Position numbers and translations under genes: made by a program. From contig NZ_ATSX01000002.1 of NCBI RefSeq assembly GCF_000527695.1, positions 351,472 to 415,471 of the forward strand: a DNA stretch of 64,000 bases, in the 5' to 3' direction. The notes under the pieces are model-generated. The model ran no database searches and had not been told where the DNA came from. It saw only the letters and a list, made by a program, of their open reading frames with translations. This document shows positions 1 through 8,207 of this stretch, piece after piece. Source of the DNA: Commensalibacter papalotli (ex Servin-Garciduenas et al. 2014). Its GTDB lineage: Bacteria; Pseudomonadota; Alphaproteobacteria; Acetobacterales; Acetobacteraceae. Within the stretch, counting starts at the first letter, position 1; every line of letters begins with the position of its first letter.

Positions 1-1169
1 CAGAATATTTGCAGCAATCTGGTCATATGACTCAGGCTCAAACAGGTTTAATTTATACGATTTATGGATTGATGGTTGCCATTTCATCATGGTTTTCTGG
101 TGTTTTAGCTGAGATCTATGGCGTTAGACGCGTAATGTTTATTGGACTGATTTTGTTTTATGTTGGTTCATTCTTCTTTTTAACTTTTGGAATGCCTACG
201 CATAATTTATATTGGATTATTCCTACTTATGCGATCAGAGGATTGGCTTATCCATTATTTGCTTATGGTTTCTTGGTTTGGGTTGCTTATGAAGCACCTG
301 CTGAAAAATTAGGATCAGCAGTAGGTATTTTCTGGTTTATGTATTCTGGAGGGGTTGCAGTCATTGGTACTGGATACTCTAACGTTATGTTAAACTATTA
401 CCATATTTCACATTTGCATGTTCTATGGACAGCATTGATTTTTGTTACCATTGGTGCTGTTGTTGCTTTGGCATTAAGTGGTGGAGATAAAAATAGTGAA
501 AACAAGAAAACAGAAAAAGCTTCTTTTTCTTATTTGTTAAATGGATTAACAATTTTAACCAAAAAACCAAAAGTCGCTATGGGTGGTATTGTTCGTATGA
601 TTAATACGAGTGCAGCCTATGGTTTTCCAGTATTTATTCCTGCATTATTGATTGCCGAACATTATGATAAAGATGTGTGGTTATCAGTGGTAACTTGGCT
701 TTGGATGGTAAATGTTATCTTTAATTTATTATGGGGTATTATTGGCGATAAATTAGGATGGCGTAACGTTGTGATGTGGTTTGGTTGTGTAGGCTGTGCG
801 ATTACAACTTTCCTATTCTACTATGCAATCGAGGCTCATGCTTCAGTGTTAACAATTACATTAATTGCCAGTGTATATGGTTGTTTCCTTGCTGCATTTG
901 TTCCATTGTCTGCGATTATGCCAATGTTGGCGCCTAAAGATAAAGGTGCAGCAATGTCTATCCTAAACTTTGGTGCTGGGATGAGTTATTTCTTTGGATA
1001 TTTTATCGTAACACTATTTATTGCTTCTGTTGGTAATGCAGGCGTTATTTATATCTATACAGTTTTGTATTTAGTTGCAGCATGCTTAATGGTTTTCGTA
1101 AATGTTGGTCAACCTAAAACTGATAGTGTTGAGCACGAAGTTGCTGTTGCTGTTAAAGAAGCATTATAG
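1..1169 (+). CDS. Polyol permease-type MFS transporter (5' end outside window)
   Basis: Inner-membrane major facilitator transporter, probably proton-coupled uptake of a sugar alcohol. The frame is already open at the window edge (codons for E-Y-L precede the first possible TTG start), so the N-terminus with the first helices is missing. Visible are many hydrophobic helices and the MFS loop motif after the second visible helix (GVRR near residue 38). A charged central loop rich in Lys and Glu lies at about residues 158-170. The sequence resembles the ribitol/arabitol permease family (RbtT/DalT-like). It is followed 36 bases later by an SDR dehydrogenase and then dhaK-dhaL, all on the same strand, which supports polyol import. 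The exact substrate cannot be read from sequence; ribitol, arabitol, xylitol, threitol or erythritol are all possible. Confidence 0.85.
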   Translation, partial: EYLQQSGHMTQAQTGLIYTIYGLMVAISSWFSGVLAEIYGVRRVMFIGLILFYVGSFFFLTFGMPTHNLYWIIPTYAIRGLAYPLFAYGFLVWVAYEAPAEKLGSAVGIFWFMYSGGVAVIGTGYSNVMLNYYHISHLHVLWTALIFVTIGAVVALALSGGDKNSENKKTEKASFSYLLNGLTILTKKPKVAMGGIVRMINTSAAYGFPVFIPALLIAEHYDKDVWLSVVTWLWMVNVIFNLLWGIIGDKLGWRNVVMWFGCVGCAITTFLFYYAIEAHASVLTITLIASVYGCFLAAFVPLSAIMPMLAPKDKGAAMSILNFGAGMSYFFGYFIVTLFIASVGNAGVIYIYTVLYLVAACLMVFVNVGQPKTDSVEHEVAVAVKEAL

Positions 1170-1205
1170 TTTATTTTATAGTTGATTATTTAAGGAGTAT
1201 CGTTG

Positions 1206-1961
1206 ATGTCTAAGAAAGAAATGTTTGATTTAGCTGGTAAAGTTGCTGTTATTACAGGTGGTGGTGCAGGAATTGGGAATGAGATTGCTCATGCTTATCT
1301 TGCTAAAGGTGTAAAAGTTGCTCTATTAGATCGTGCAGATAACATTGCAGATATCGCCAAAAACTTAGGCGCAGATAAAGCGATTGGTATTCAGCTTGAT
1401 GTCACCAGTAAAGATCAAATTACGAAAGCAGTAAAAGCTGTTGTCGATCATTATGGCTGTATTGATATTTTGGTAAATTGTGCTGGTGTTGCGTTATTAG
1501 ATGCTGCTGAAAATATTAGCGAAGATATGTGGAATGCAACGATTAATATTAATTTAACAGGCACATTTCTTGTTTGCCAAGCAGTGGGTAATGTGATGTT
1601 AAAACAAGGGCATGGTTCTATTATTAACCTTGCCTCTCAAGCTGGTGTGGTTGCTTTGCCTAATCATGTCGCTTATTGTGCAAGTAAGGCTGGTGTGATT
1701 GGTCTTACTCAAGTATTATCATTGGAATGGGGGCCATCCAATATTAATGTAAACTCTATTTCCCCTACGGTTGTTTTAACTGAACTCGGTAAAAAAGCAT
1801 GGGCAGGTAAAATTGGTGAAGAATTTAAGGCAAAAATTCCATCACGTCGTTTTGCTGAACCTGAACAAATTGCAGCAGCAGCTGTTTACTTGGCGAGTAG
1901 TGAAGCATCCATTATTAATGGCGCTAATTTAGTTATCGATGGTGGTTTTACAGTCCAGTAA
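1206..1961 (+). CDS. SDR-family polyol dehydrogenase (D-threitol/D-arabitol dehydrogenase-like)
   Basis: NAD(P)-dependent oxidation of a polyol to a ketose in the cytoplasm is the likely role. The 251-aa protein has the classical short-chain dehydrogenase marks: dinucleotide motif TGGGAGIG near the N-terminus, NCAG at about residue 90, the catalytic Ser, and YCASK (Tyr-x-x-x-Lys) at about 157-161. The C-terminus ends in the usual ING...DGG motif. I chose ATG 1206 rather than TTG 1203 because AAGGAG lies nine bases upstream. It sits between a polyol permease and dhaK/dhaL. This neighbourhood is like the Listeria golD-dhaK-dhaL and mycobacterial threitol arrangements, so its ketose product is probably phosphorylated by the kinase next door. 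Substrate is inferred from context only. Confidence 0.8.
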   Translation: MSKKEMFDLAGKVAVITGGGAGIGNEIAHAYLAKGVKVALLDRADNIADIAKNLGADKAIGIQLDVTSKDQITKAVKAVVDHYGCIDILVNCAGVALLDAAENISEDMWNATININLTGTFLVCQAVGNVMLKQGHGSIINLASQAGVVALPNHVAYCASKAGVIGLTQVLSLEWGPSNINVNSISPTVVLTELGKKAWAGKIGEEFKAKIPSRRFAEPEQIAAAAVYLASSEASIINGANLVIDGGFTVQ

Positions 1962-1999
1962 TATCACAGTGGTATTTCTCTAATTAAAGTGAATGAATT

Positions 2000-3004
2000 A
2001 TGAAATTAAATAGAATTATTAACGATCCTGATCTTGTAGTCGAAGATGCAATTGAAGGTTATGTTGCTGCTCATCCAGAGCTTTTCGCAAAAACAGATCA
2101 CGAAAGAGTATTGAAATACCCTGCTATTCCTCAAAAGGGAAAAGTCGGGATTGTAACTGGTGGTGGTTCAGGTCATGAACCTGCATTCTTGGGCTATGTT
2201 GGTAAAAATATGGTTGATGCTGTGGCTATTGGTGAAATCTTTTCTTCACCAACAGCAGGAGCGTTCCTTGATGCAATGAAAGCATCTGATGGTGGTGCTG
2301 GTGTTGCATGTCTTTATGGGAACTATGCTGGCGATAATATGAATGTTAAAATGGCAGTTAAGAAAGCTGCTGCTGCTGGTATTACGGTTAAGACTGTTGT
2401 TGCAAATGATGATGTTGCTTCTGCTCCAATTACAGAAAGGGAAAAACGTCGTGGTGTTGCTGGCGAAATCCTAATGTGGAAAGTTGGTGGTGCGGCTGCT
2501 GCGGCTGGATATGATCTTGATGGTGTTATTGCTGCTGCACAAAAAGCTATTGATAATTGCCGTTCCATTGGTGTTGGTTTAAGTTCTTGTATTATTCCTG
2601 CTGTGGGTCATCCAAACTTCAATATTGATAATGGTATGATGGAAGTTGGTATTGGACATCATGGTGAACCAGGGATTAACGTTGTTCCTTTACAACCTGC
2701 CAAAGAAATGGCTCATACAATGTTAGAGCCAATTTTAAAAGAAGGAATCTTTGAAGCAGGTTCTGAAGTTGTTGTATTAGTTTCTGGTTTGGGTGCGACC
2801 CCTACAATGGAACTTTATATTTATTATGCTGAAGTTGATCGTATTTTAAAAGAAAAAGGCGTAAAAGTTCATCGTAGTTATGTTGGAAATTATTTCACCT
2901 CCCTTGAAATGATGGGTGTTACGCTTTCTATGATGAAACTAGATGACGAGTTGAAGAAACTTGTTGATGCTCCTGTTCATTCTCTTGGTATGGTTCAAGG
3001 TTAA
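2000..3004 (+). CDS. dhaK: Dihydroxyacetone kinase subunit DhaK
   Basis: Substrate-binding subunit of a dihydroxyacetone-type kinase. It binds a short ketose covalently through a histidine for phosphoryl transfer from DhaL. The 334-aa length fits stand-alone DhaK. Visible are the N-terminal VTGGGSGHEPAFLGYVG substrate-loop motif (about residues 52-69) and the GHHGEPG motif containing the hemiaminal-forming His at about 220. dhaL follows after four bases. No DhaM phosphotransfer subunit is encoded nearby, and DhaK and DhaL are separate as in PTS-dependent systems, so the phosphoryl donor is uncertain. With the preceding dehydrogenase, the natural substrate may be a ketose such as erythrulose rather than dihydroxyacetone. 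Confidence 0.9.
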   Translation: MKLNRIINDPDLVVEDAIEGYVAAHPELFAKTDHERVLKYPAIPQKGKVGIVTGGGSGHEPAFLGYVGKNMVDAVAIGEIFSSPTAGAFLDAMKASDGGAGVACLYGNYAGDNMNVKMAVKKAAAAGITVKTVVANDDVASAPITEREKRRGVAGEILMWKVGGAAAAAGYDLDGVIAAAQKAIDNCRSIGVGLSSCIIPAVGHPNFNIDNGMMEVGIGHHGEPGINVVPLQPAKEMAHTMLEPILKEGIFEAGSEVVVLVSGLGATPTMELYIYYAEVDRILKEKGVKVHRSYVGNYFTSLEMMGVTLSMMKLDDELKKLVDAPVHSLGMVQG

Positions 3005-3008
3005 TAAA

Positions 3009-3653
3009 ATGTCTGAAGTTGTTGTTATTAAAAATGGTGTTGATATTGTTGATGATTTGATCAATGTAATTGTTAGTAATCGTGATTACTTAAGTGAGAT
3101 CGATGGTGCTATTGGGGACGGAGATCATGGAATTAATATGGCTAAAGGATTCAATATTTGTAAGAAACGTATTGATGGCAAAGAATTAACATTATCTGAA
3201 GCTTTGGCAGAACTAAGTGATTCCTTAATGGAAGGAATTGGCGGTTCTATGGGGCCTTTATATGGCTGTATCTTTACGGGTTGGTCAGATAGCATTCAAG
3301 GTAAAACTGAGCTAACCAAAGAAGATGTTCAAGCTATGTTGGCTAATGGAATAAGTGAGTTACAAGATATCAGCCCAGCTCAAAAAGGTGATAAATGTTT
3401 GGTTGATACACTTTTTCCTGCCGTTGAAAGTTTTGAACAAGCTGTCAAAGATGGTAAAAGCTTTAAAGAAGCATTAACTATTATGAAAAATGCCGCCGCC
3501 AAAGGTCGTGATTCAACTAAGGATCTTGTTGCTAAGATTGGTCGTGCTAGCCGTTTAGGTGAGCGCTCTAAAGGCGTGCTAGATGCTGGTGCAGCTTCAT
3601 GTTGTTTATTGGTTACTCAGTTAGCTGACAGCCTTGAATCAAAGATGAATTAA
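3009..3653 (+). CDS. dhaL: Dihydroxyacetone kinase subunit DhaL
   Basis: Nucleotide-binding subunit that phosphorylates the DhaK-bound ketose. The 214-aa protein shows the GDGDHG metal/nucleotide motif near residues 36-41, GGSMGPLYG at about 78-86 and the GDKCLVDTL segment, all typical of DhaL. A longer open frame begins at 2961 inside dhaK. ATG 3009 is preferred because it gives the family length and starts four bases after the dhaK stop. In PTS-type systems DhaL keeps ADP bound and is recharged by DhaM; in fused kinases it uses ATP. Without DhaM here, either a distant PTS or direct ATP use must be assumed. Confidence 0.9.
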   Translation: MSEVVVIKNGVDIVDDLINVIVSNRDYLSEIDGAIGDGDHGINMAKGFNICKKRIDGKELTLSEALAELSDSLMEGIGGSMGPLYGCIFTGWSDSIQGKTELTKEDVQAMLANGISELQDISPAQKGDKCLVDTLFPAVESFEQAVKDGKSFKEALTIMKNAAAKGRDSTKDLVAKIGRASRLGERSKGVLDAGAASCCLLVTQLADSLESKMN

Positions 3654-3683
3654 TTTTTAGGTTAAATATTAATTTATAAGTTG

Positions 3684-3719
3684 AAAACCGTGCTCTTTTA
3701 CTGAAAAGCACGGTTTTTT
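3684..3719 (+). terminator. Rho-independent terminator of the polyol operon
   Basis: Inverted repeat AAAACCGTGCT ... AGCACGGTTTT with a 12-base loop, running into six T residues. It lies 30 bases after the dhaL stop and ends the permease-SDR-dhaKL transcript. Confidence 0.85.
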
Positions 3720-3835
3720 ATGAAATTTTGTATTTCTTACAAACAAAAAAAATTACTGATGGTGTAGTCTATTAAAATAAAGTAATTTTTTATATATAAA
3801 AAATTCTTCTTCTGAAAAAACATAGAAGATTTTGT

Positions 3836-5386
3836 TTAAAAATTAATCGTTGATCTTAATCCGAAAACGGCTTCATTTTGGATACGTTTATATGATCCTT
3901 CCTCTAGATTTAAACCTCCACCAGGGTTGAAAATATATTGAAAGTCAGGTTTTATTTCCCACCAAGGAGTTGCTTGGATTTGCCAAGCAAGCTCTATGTG
4001 ATGCTCAGTTTTTCGTATGCGCCAGGTTGGGTCATTTAAACGGCGATAATCTCTGTCATATTGTCTTGCACGGTCACTCATTCGACCAAATCCCCACCCT
4101 AAACCAAGAGAATCGTCTTCTCTGCCAAAAATACCTTTATAAACAATACCTCCGTCACCACCAAGGTTAACTGGGCTTCGATCTCCTGGTGAGGTTTGAA
4201 TACGCCCAAACAAACCTATAGAGTGTTTTTTATCATGGTTACGCCAAATCATTTGATCTGCGATTCCGTAAACAGACCAGCTGTTATTATGCATATATTT
4301 TGTCTGATCTGTATCTGATGCGGCTAATAATAATCTTTGTGCATTATATCTTTGATCAGGAAAGCCAGCACTATCAAAATAAGCGCCTAATTTATAAGTT
4401 CCAGGGTAGCCATAAGATTTACTATCATCTTTTTCATCCGCTGGTGCTGGGTTCAAATGGTATTGCAGTTCATTAATAATGAAAACCCCTGTCGTAAAAT
4501 TGAAACGGGTACCAGAAAGATGTTTTGACTGTGGATCACAAGTAAAAGGACCAGAAGGGTTACAAAAAGAAACATCATTTGGATTATCGTTGGTAATAGC
4601 GAATAAATTAGTCCAGTTTTCATTGGGTTGAAAAGCAAAACGAATACCTGGAGCAGCTAAAGGATACGCAACACCACCACTATAAGTATCAAGGGAGCTG
4701 ACCATTGACCATCCAAAAGAGGAGTTCATAAAAAGAGCGGCATAATCACTGATATTAAATTCTTGGTCAAGGGCAAGTTTACCAATTCTAACGGTAAATT
4801 TATCATCCCAAAATCCTTGCTGATACCAGAGTTCCCATAACCGAGTAGAACGATCCGCTTCAGTACCACTGATAGGGTTGAAGTTGGCTATATTTTCTCC
4901 TGTAAATGAACGTCCTCTGATTTGCATAGTGCTGATATTAAAAAGCCCATGTTTAAAACCAAGCACTTTTTCTGGATCCCAGTTGAGGGTCAATGTCGTC
5001 ATACCCTCATAAGCAGCACCCTGTTTGATACCACCATATGGGTTCCCCCAAACTTCATTAACATCAACCGCAGTAAAGGTAATACCGTATTGGGCTAACC
5101 AAGGTCGAACACCCCACATGCTTTTAAGTAACATATCGTCATTTTCAGGATGTTGGCCCGTATCTTGGTCTAACACTTTTGCTGGGGGAGGCGTTTTTTT
5201 TGTCGGGTCGCCACTGCTTGAATTTGATGAAGGGGCAGCATTTTGATCAAGCAAGGGTGAGGAACGAGCCGCATCTGCTTGTTGACCGAAAAGCGAAAGG
5301 CTTAACGTGGTATAAATAGACAAGAAAAGTAATCTCTTACTATATATAGAACGTGTGTATAAGAAATGATTTAACGTGTTGAGCAT
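3836..5386 (-). CDS. OprB-family carbohydrate porin
   Basis: Outer-membrane beta-barrel porin for diffusion of sugars and other small carbohydrates. The 516-aa protein has a basic, hydrophobic N-terminal signal sequence with probable cleavage after an Ala-Asp-Ala near residue 39. A Ser/Pro/Thr-rich linker follows (about 45-75), then the OprB domain with WGVRPWLAQYGI near its start and many alternating aromatic strands. It ends in Phe, as barrel proteins recognised by the Bam machinery do. It is transcribed alone, convergent with the polyol operon, whose terminator lies just beyond its stop. OprB porins are common and often multi-copy in acetic acid bacteria; the sugar preferred by this copy is unknown. 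Confidence 0.88.
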   Translation of the reverse strand: MLNTLNHFLYTRSIYSKRLLFLSIYTTLSLSLFGQQADAARSSPLLDQNAAPSSNSSSGDPTKKTPPPAKVLDQDTGQHPENDDMLLKSMWGVRPWLAQYGITFTAVDVNEVWGNPYGGIKQGAAYEGMTTLTLNWDPEKVLGFKHGLFNISTMQIRGRSFTGENIANFNPISGTEADRSTRLWELWYQQGFWDDKFTVRIGKLALDQEFNISDYAALFMNSSFGWSMVSSLDTYSGGVAYPLAAPGIRFAFQPNENWTNLFAITNDNPNDVSFCNPSGPFTCDPQSKHLSGTRFNFTTGVFIINELQYHLNPAPADEKDDSKSYGYPGTYKLGAYFDSAGFPDQRYNAQRLLLAASDTDQTKYMHNNSWSVYGIADQMIWRNHDKKHSIGLFGRIQTSPGDRSPVNLGGDGGIVYKGIFGREDDSLGLGWGFGRMSDRARQYDRDYRRLNDPTWRIRKTEHHIELAWQIQATPWWEIKPDFQYIFNPGGGLNLEEGSYKRIQNEAVFGLRSTINF

Positions 5387-5730
5387 CAGCGTTGATCTTA
5401 TATGTAAATGAAATTAATAATCATTAACAATAATTAATGACGTTAAGTTTTGTCAATTTATATATTAGACCAGTTAATAACATTATATTAATGATGTGAT
5501 ATTTTTATCTTGTTCAATTTTTGAAGGTGCTGCTTGGGTACGTTTAAGCATATTTTTTAAAAGATAAATGTGAATATTGTATATGCTTAGAGTAAATTAA
5601 AATGACTATTAAATTTTGTAGAATTTTGATAAAGATCAACTTGAGTTGGCGTGTCAGATTCCAACATTAAAGTACATTATTTAACGTTAGAATCTGCAGA
5701 TATAGGGTTTAATTATTTATCAATTTTATA
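5387..5730. other. Intergenic region between oprB and hisC, with an inverted repeat
   Basis: AT-rich spacer holding the presumed promoter of the porin gene and the end of the hisC transcript. It contains an imperfect inverted repeat with 16-base arms (5655-5670 and 5681-5696, two mismatches, ten-base loop). The repeat has no clear U-run on either strand, so it may be a weak terminator or a binding site. I see no gene in it. Confidence 0.5.
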
Positions 5731-6804
5731 TTAAATATCAAGATTACAAATATATTGAATTTCATGAACTAATTGTTTGCATTCTTCTTCGGTTCCAACG
5801 GTAATACGCAGCCAATTCTTAATCCGAGGTGTATTAAAATGCCGCACCAAAATATTTTTTTCTCTAAGTCGTGATGCAAGAGTAGCTCCTGAAATATTAG
5901 GATGAGATGTAAAAATAAAGTTAGCTTGTGATTCTAGTATTTTAAACCCAATCTTTCTAAGTGATTGTATCAGATGACTTCTATTGGCAATTATACGTTG
6001 GGCATTATGAACAGACCATTCAATGTCTTTGACAGCCTCTGTTGCGGCGGTTTGTGCCAAACGATCTAATGGATAAGAGTTAAAGCTGTCTTTAATGCGT
6101 CTGATACCCTCAATTAAATCTGGATTACCAACAGCGTATCCAACCCTTAAACCAGCCAAGGCATAAAACTTGGAAAAAGTTCTGATGACTAATAAATTAG
6201 GAAATTGCTTTACTAAAGAGACCACGGATTCCCCGCCAAAATCTATATATGCTTCATCCACAATGACGACTTGATTACGGTGTTTCCTTAAATATTCTTG
6301 AATTAATTGAGGGTTTAATAAAACACCAGTAGGGGCATTAGGATTGGTTATGACAATACCAGCGCAATCTTTATCGGCATAATCTTGTAAATTAATTTCA
6401 AAATCTTCTGTTAGTGGAATTGTATTAAAAGCAATGTTAAATAAATTACAGTAAACAGGATAAAAGCTATAGGTAATATCAGGAAATAAAATGGGCTTAT
6501 CGTGCTTTAATAGAGCAAAAAAAGCAAAGCCTAGAACTTCATCTGAACCGTTTCCTGCAAAAATATAATCTGTGTCTACATTATGTAATTTGGCTAGTTC
6601 TGAGCAAAGTTGATTCGAGGTTGGGTCTGGATACAGCTTTAGATGATCGGTAAGGGCTTCTTTTAAGACGTTTAATACTTTTGGAGACACACCATAGGCG
6701 TTTTCATTCGTGTTTAATTTAATTAGGTTTGTTACTTTGGGTTGTTCCCCTGGGGTATAAGGAACAATATCATTAACAAAAGGGCTCCAATAAGGATTAG
6801 TCAT
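5731..6804 (-). CDS. hisC: Histidinol-phosphate aminotransferase
   Basis: PLP enzyme of histidine synthesis that transaminates imidazole-acetol phosphate with glutamate. The 357-aa protein is of normal length for HisC. It shows KLNTNENAYG near residue 28, NPNAPTG (about 153-159), the VDEAYIDFGG aspartate motif, the TFSKFYALAGLRVGY segment with the Schiff-base lysine (about 210-224), and an arginine-containing LRITVGT near the C-terminus. It stands apart from other his genes and follows an ankyrin gene by 34 bases on the same strand. HisC-type enzymes can also act on aromatic amino acids, so dual use is possible. Confidence 0.9.
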   Translation of the reverse strand: MTNPYWSPFVNDIVPYTPGEQPKVTNLIKLNTNENAYGVSPKVLNVLKEALTDHLKLYPDPTSNQLCSELAKLHNVDTDYIFAGNGSDEVLGFAFFALLKHDKPILFPDITYSFYPVYCNLFNIAFNTIPLTEDFEINLQDYADKDCAGIVITNPNAPTGVLLNPQLIQEYLRKHRNQVVIVDEAYIDFGGESVVSLVKQFPNLLVIRTFSKFYALAGLRVGYAVGNPDLIEGIRRIKDSFNSYPLDRLAQTAATEAVKDIEWSVHNAQRIIANRSHLIQSLRKIGFKILESQANFIFTSHPNISGATLASRLREKNILVRHFNTPRIKNWLRITVGTEEECKQLVHEIQYICNLDI

Positions 6805-6838
6805 TTTAGTTTCCTAGATTAGTAATTTTTAAATAAAG

Positions 6839-7369
6839 CTAGTTCTGTTGTTTTAATAATTGAATTAGTTCGATATCGCCTTGGCTCTCGGCAAGTTTGA
6901 TAGGGGTCGTTCCTTCACCATCCTCGTGATGAGGATTAGCGCCTGATTGTAATAAAAGTTTAATCATATCTTTGCGCCCAAACAGAATGGCGAACATTAA
7001 TGCTGTACGTTTAAGGTTGTTTTCAGCGTTAACGTCTGCTCCAGCTTTGATCAAAAGCTCGGCAATCGGGATATAGCCTTTAAACGCAACGCCCGTCAAA
7101 GCGGTGGCGCCTTTATTGTCGAGTATATTGGGATCTGCACCATGATCGAGTAATAATTGTACGGCTTGTGTATGATTATGATAACTTGCCAATATAAGGG
7201 CTGTGTGTCCTTCATGATTTTGGTGGTTTATATCCATACCTGCTCTGATAAACTCTGTCAGAAGTTCTATTTCTCCTTGACGTGCTGTATCAAAATAGAG
7301 TGCTTCAATTTGCTCTGGGGTAAAAGTTGGTTTTTGAGATGACGCAGGCTTATCTGAATTGGAGGTCAT
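6839..7369 (-). CDS. Ankyrin-repeat protein
   Basis: Small cytoplasmic protein of 176 aa with about four ankyrin repeats from residue 23 to the end. The repeats carry the typical GHTALILASYHNH, GATALTGVAFKG, RTALMFAILFG and GTTPIKLAESQG consensus blocks. There is no signal peptide or membrane segment. It probably mediates protein-protein contact; no partner can be named. It is upstream of hisC with a short gap and may be co-transcribed with it. Similar short ankyrin proteins are common in Alphaproteobacteria. Confidence 0.8.
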   Translation of the reverse strand: MTSNSDKPASSQKPTFTPEQIEALYFDTARQGEIELLTEFIRAGMDINHQNHEGHTALILASYHNHTQAVQLLLDHGADPNILDNKGATALTGVAFKGYIPIAELLIKAGADVNAENNLKRTALMFAILFGRKDMIKLLLQSGANPHHEDGEGTTPIKLAESQGDIELIQLLKQQN

Positions 7370-7438
7370 GGTTATCCCCTCGTTTTATAAATAAAAGAAT
7401 ATTTTTTTTATTTTATCGAGATAGTTTGAAAAGAAAAG

Positions 7439-7654
7439 TTAATCCTTGATTTTTTTTGTTTTTAATTCTTGTTCAAGTTTGTCCCGTTGAATTTCGGTTT
7501 TATGGGTTAAGTAATAAGCGTCGTTATGATAACAAGCAAAATCAATTCCTAAAATTATTAGTGCTGAAACAAGACAGATAATCCAATAAAAGTGTTGGAA
7601 TTTTCTCTGTTGATATTTTTTTATTTTGCCATTGGTCTTTTTACTTGCAATATT
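7439..7654 (-). pseudogene. Possible small membrane protein lacking a normal start codon
   Basis: On the minus strand an open frame ends at 7439 and reads as one hydrophobic helix (FYWIICLVSALIILGI) followed by a charged tail (KTEIQRDKLEQELKTKK), which looks protein-like. The frame holds no ATG, GTG or TTG. An ATT codon has AAGGA eight bases upstream. Alternatively, one extra A in a run of four after an ATG just inside the frame would restore a normal start. It could be a decayed gene, a gene with a rare start, or chance. It overlaps the plus-strand ORF that begins at 7592. Confidence 0.25.
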
Positions 7655-7852
7655 CCTGTTCCTTTAGTGGGGATGTTTTTTGGTGCCCCTTCGGTTATGA
7701 TAGGGGCAATTATACTAGCCTTGATACTTACACTAGAGATGTGCTTGCAAAGAGATTGTAAGGTCGATTACCAAGAGTCCATGGATGCTTTTTGTTATTT
7801 GGGTATTATTATTGCGTTTTATATCATTTTTCTTCTTCTCTACTATTGGTGA
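7592..7852 (+). CDS. Doubtful small membrane protein
   Basis: An 86-aa open frame that is very hydrophobic: helices at about residues 2-18, 27-49 and 68-85, with a short polar loop (QRDCKVDYQES) between the last two. Only GTG 7592 or TTG 7595 can serve as start, because a stop codon lies at 7565, and no ribosome-binding site is visible. I do not recognise a family. Codon choice is compatible with the surrounding genes, but an AT-rich spacer can produce such a frame by chance. Confidence 0.35.
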   Translation: MLEFSLLIFFYFAIGLFTCNIPVPLVGMFFGAPSVMIGAIILALILTLEMCLQRDCKVDYQESMDAFCYLGIIIAFYIIFLLLYYW

Positions 7853-8207
7853 TTTTTTTAAATTATTATCGCTATGAATATGGATTGTGGACGAGTTTAA
7901 TTCTTAAGTGTTAAAGATTGTTTATTATATTGATACAGTAATTATAAGTTTTTAACGCTTTGATCTAAAATTAATAATCCTTTTTATTTGGGCGTATAGT
8001 GTTTTTTTTTACCAAAAAAATAATGGTCTCTATTGTTTTTAAATGGTCATTTTGTTTTTTTTAACTCCCAACTTTTTGTGATATAAAGAGATGATAATCT
8101 AATTTAGTAAAGAATTTTGGTTTTCTTTTTTTAAATGCGTATTAAGATCATGTATTAATTGCTCTATGATTGATTAGGGTAAAAGACTTTATTTAGGAGA
8201 GATTTGA
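7853..8207. promoter_or_regulatory. Leader/promoter region of tkt
   Basis: AT-rich spacer of about 355 bases before the transketolase gene. It carries several T-rich runs and a good Shine-Dalgarno (TTAGGAGAG) just before ATG 8208. It presumably holds the tkt promoter, but I could not assign -35/-10 boxes with confidence. No gene is seen. Confidence 0.4.

Noticed and set aside
5655..5696. Rho-independent terminator between oprB and hisC
   Set aside because: The inverted repeat is imperfect and no U-run follows on either strand.
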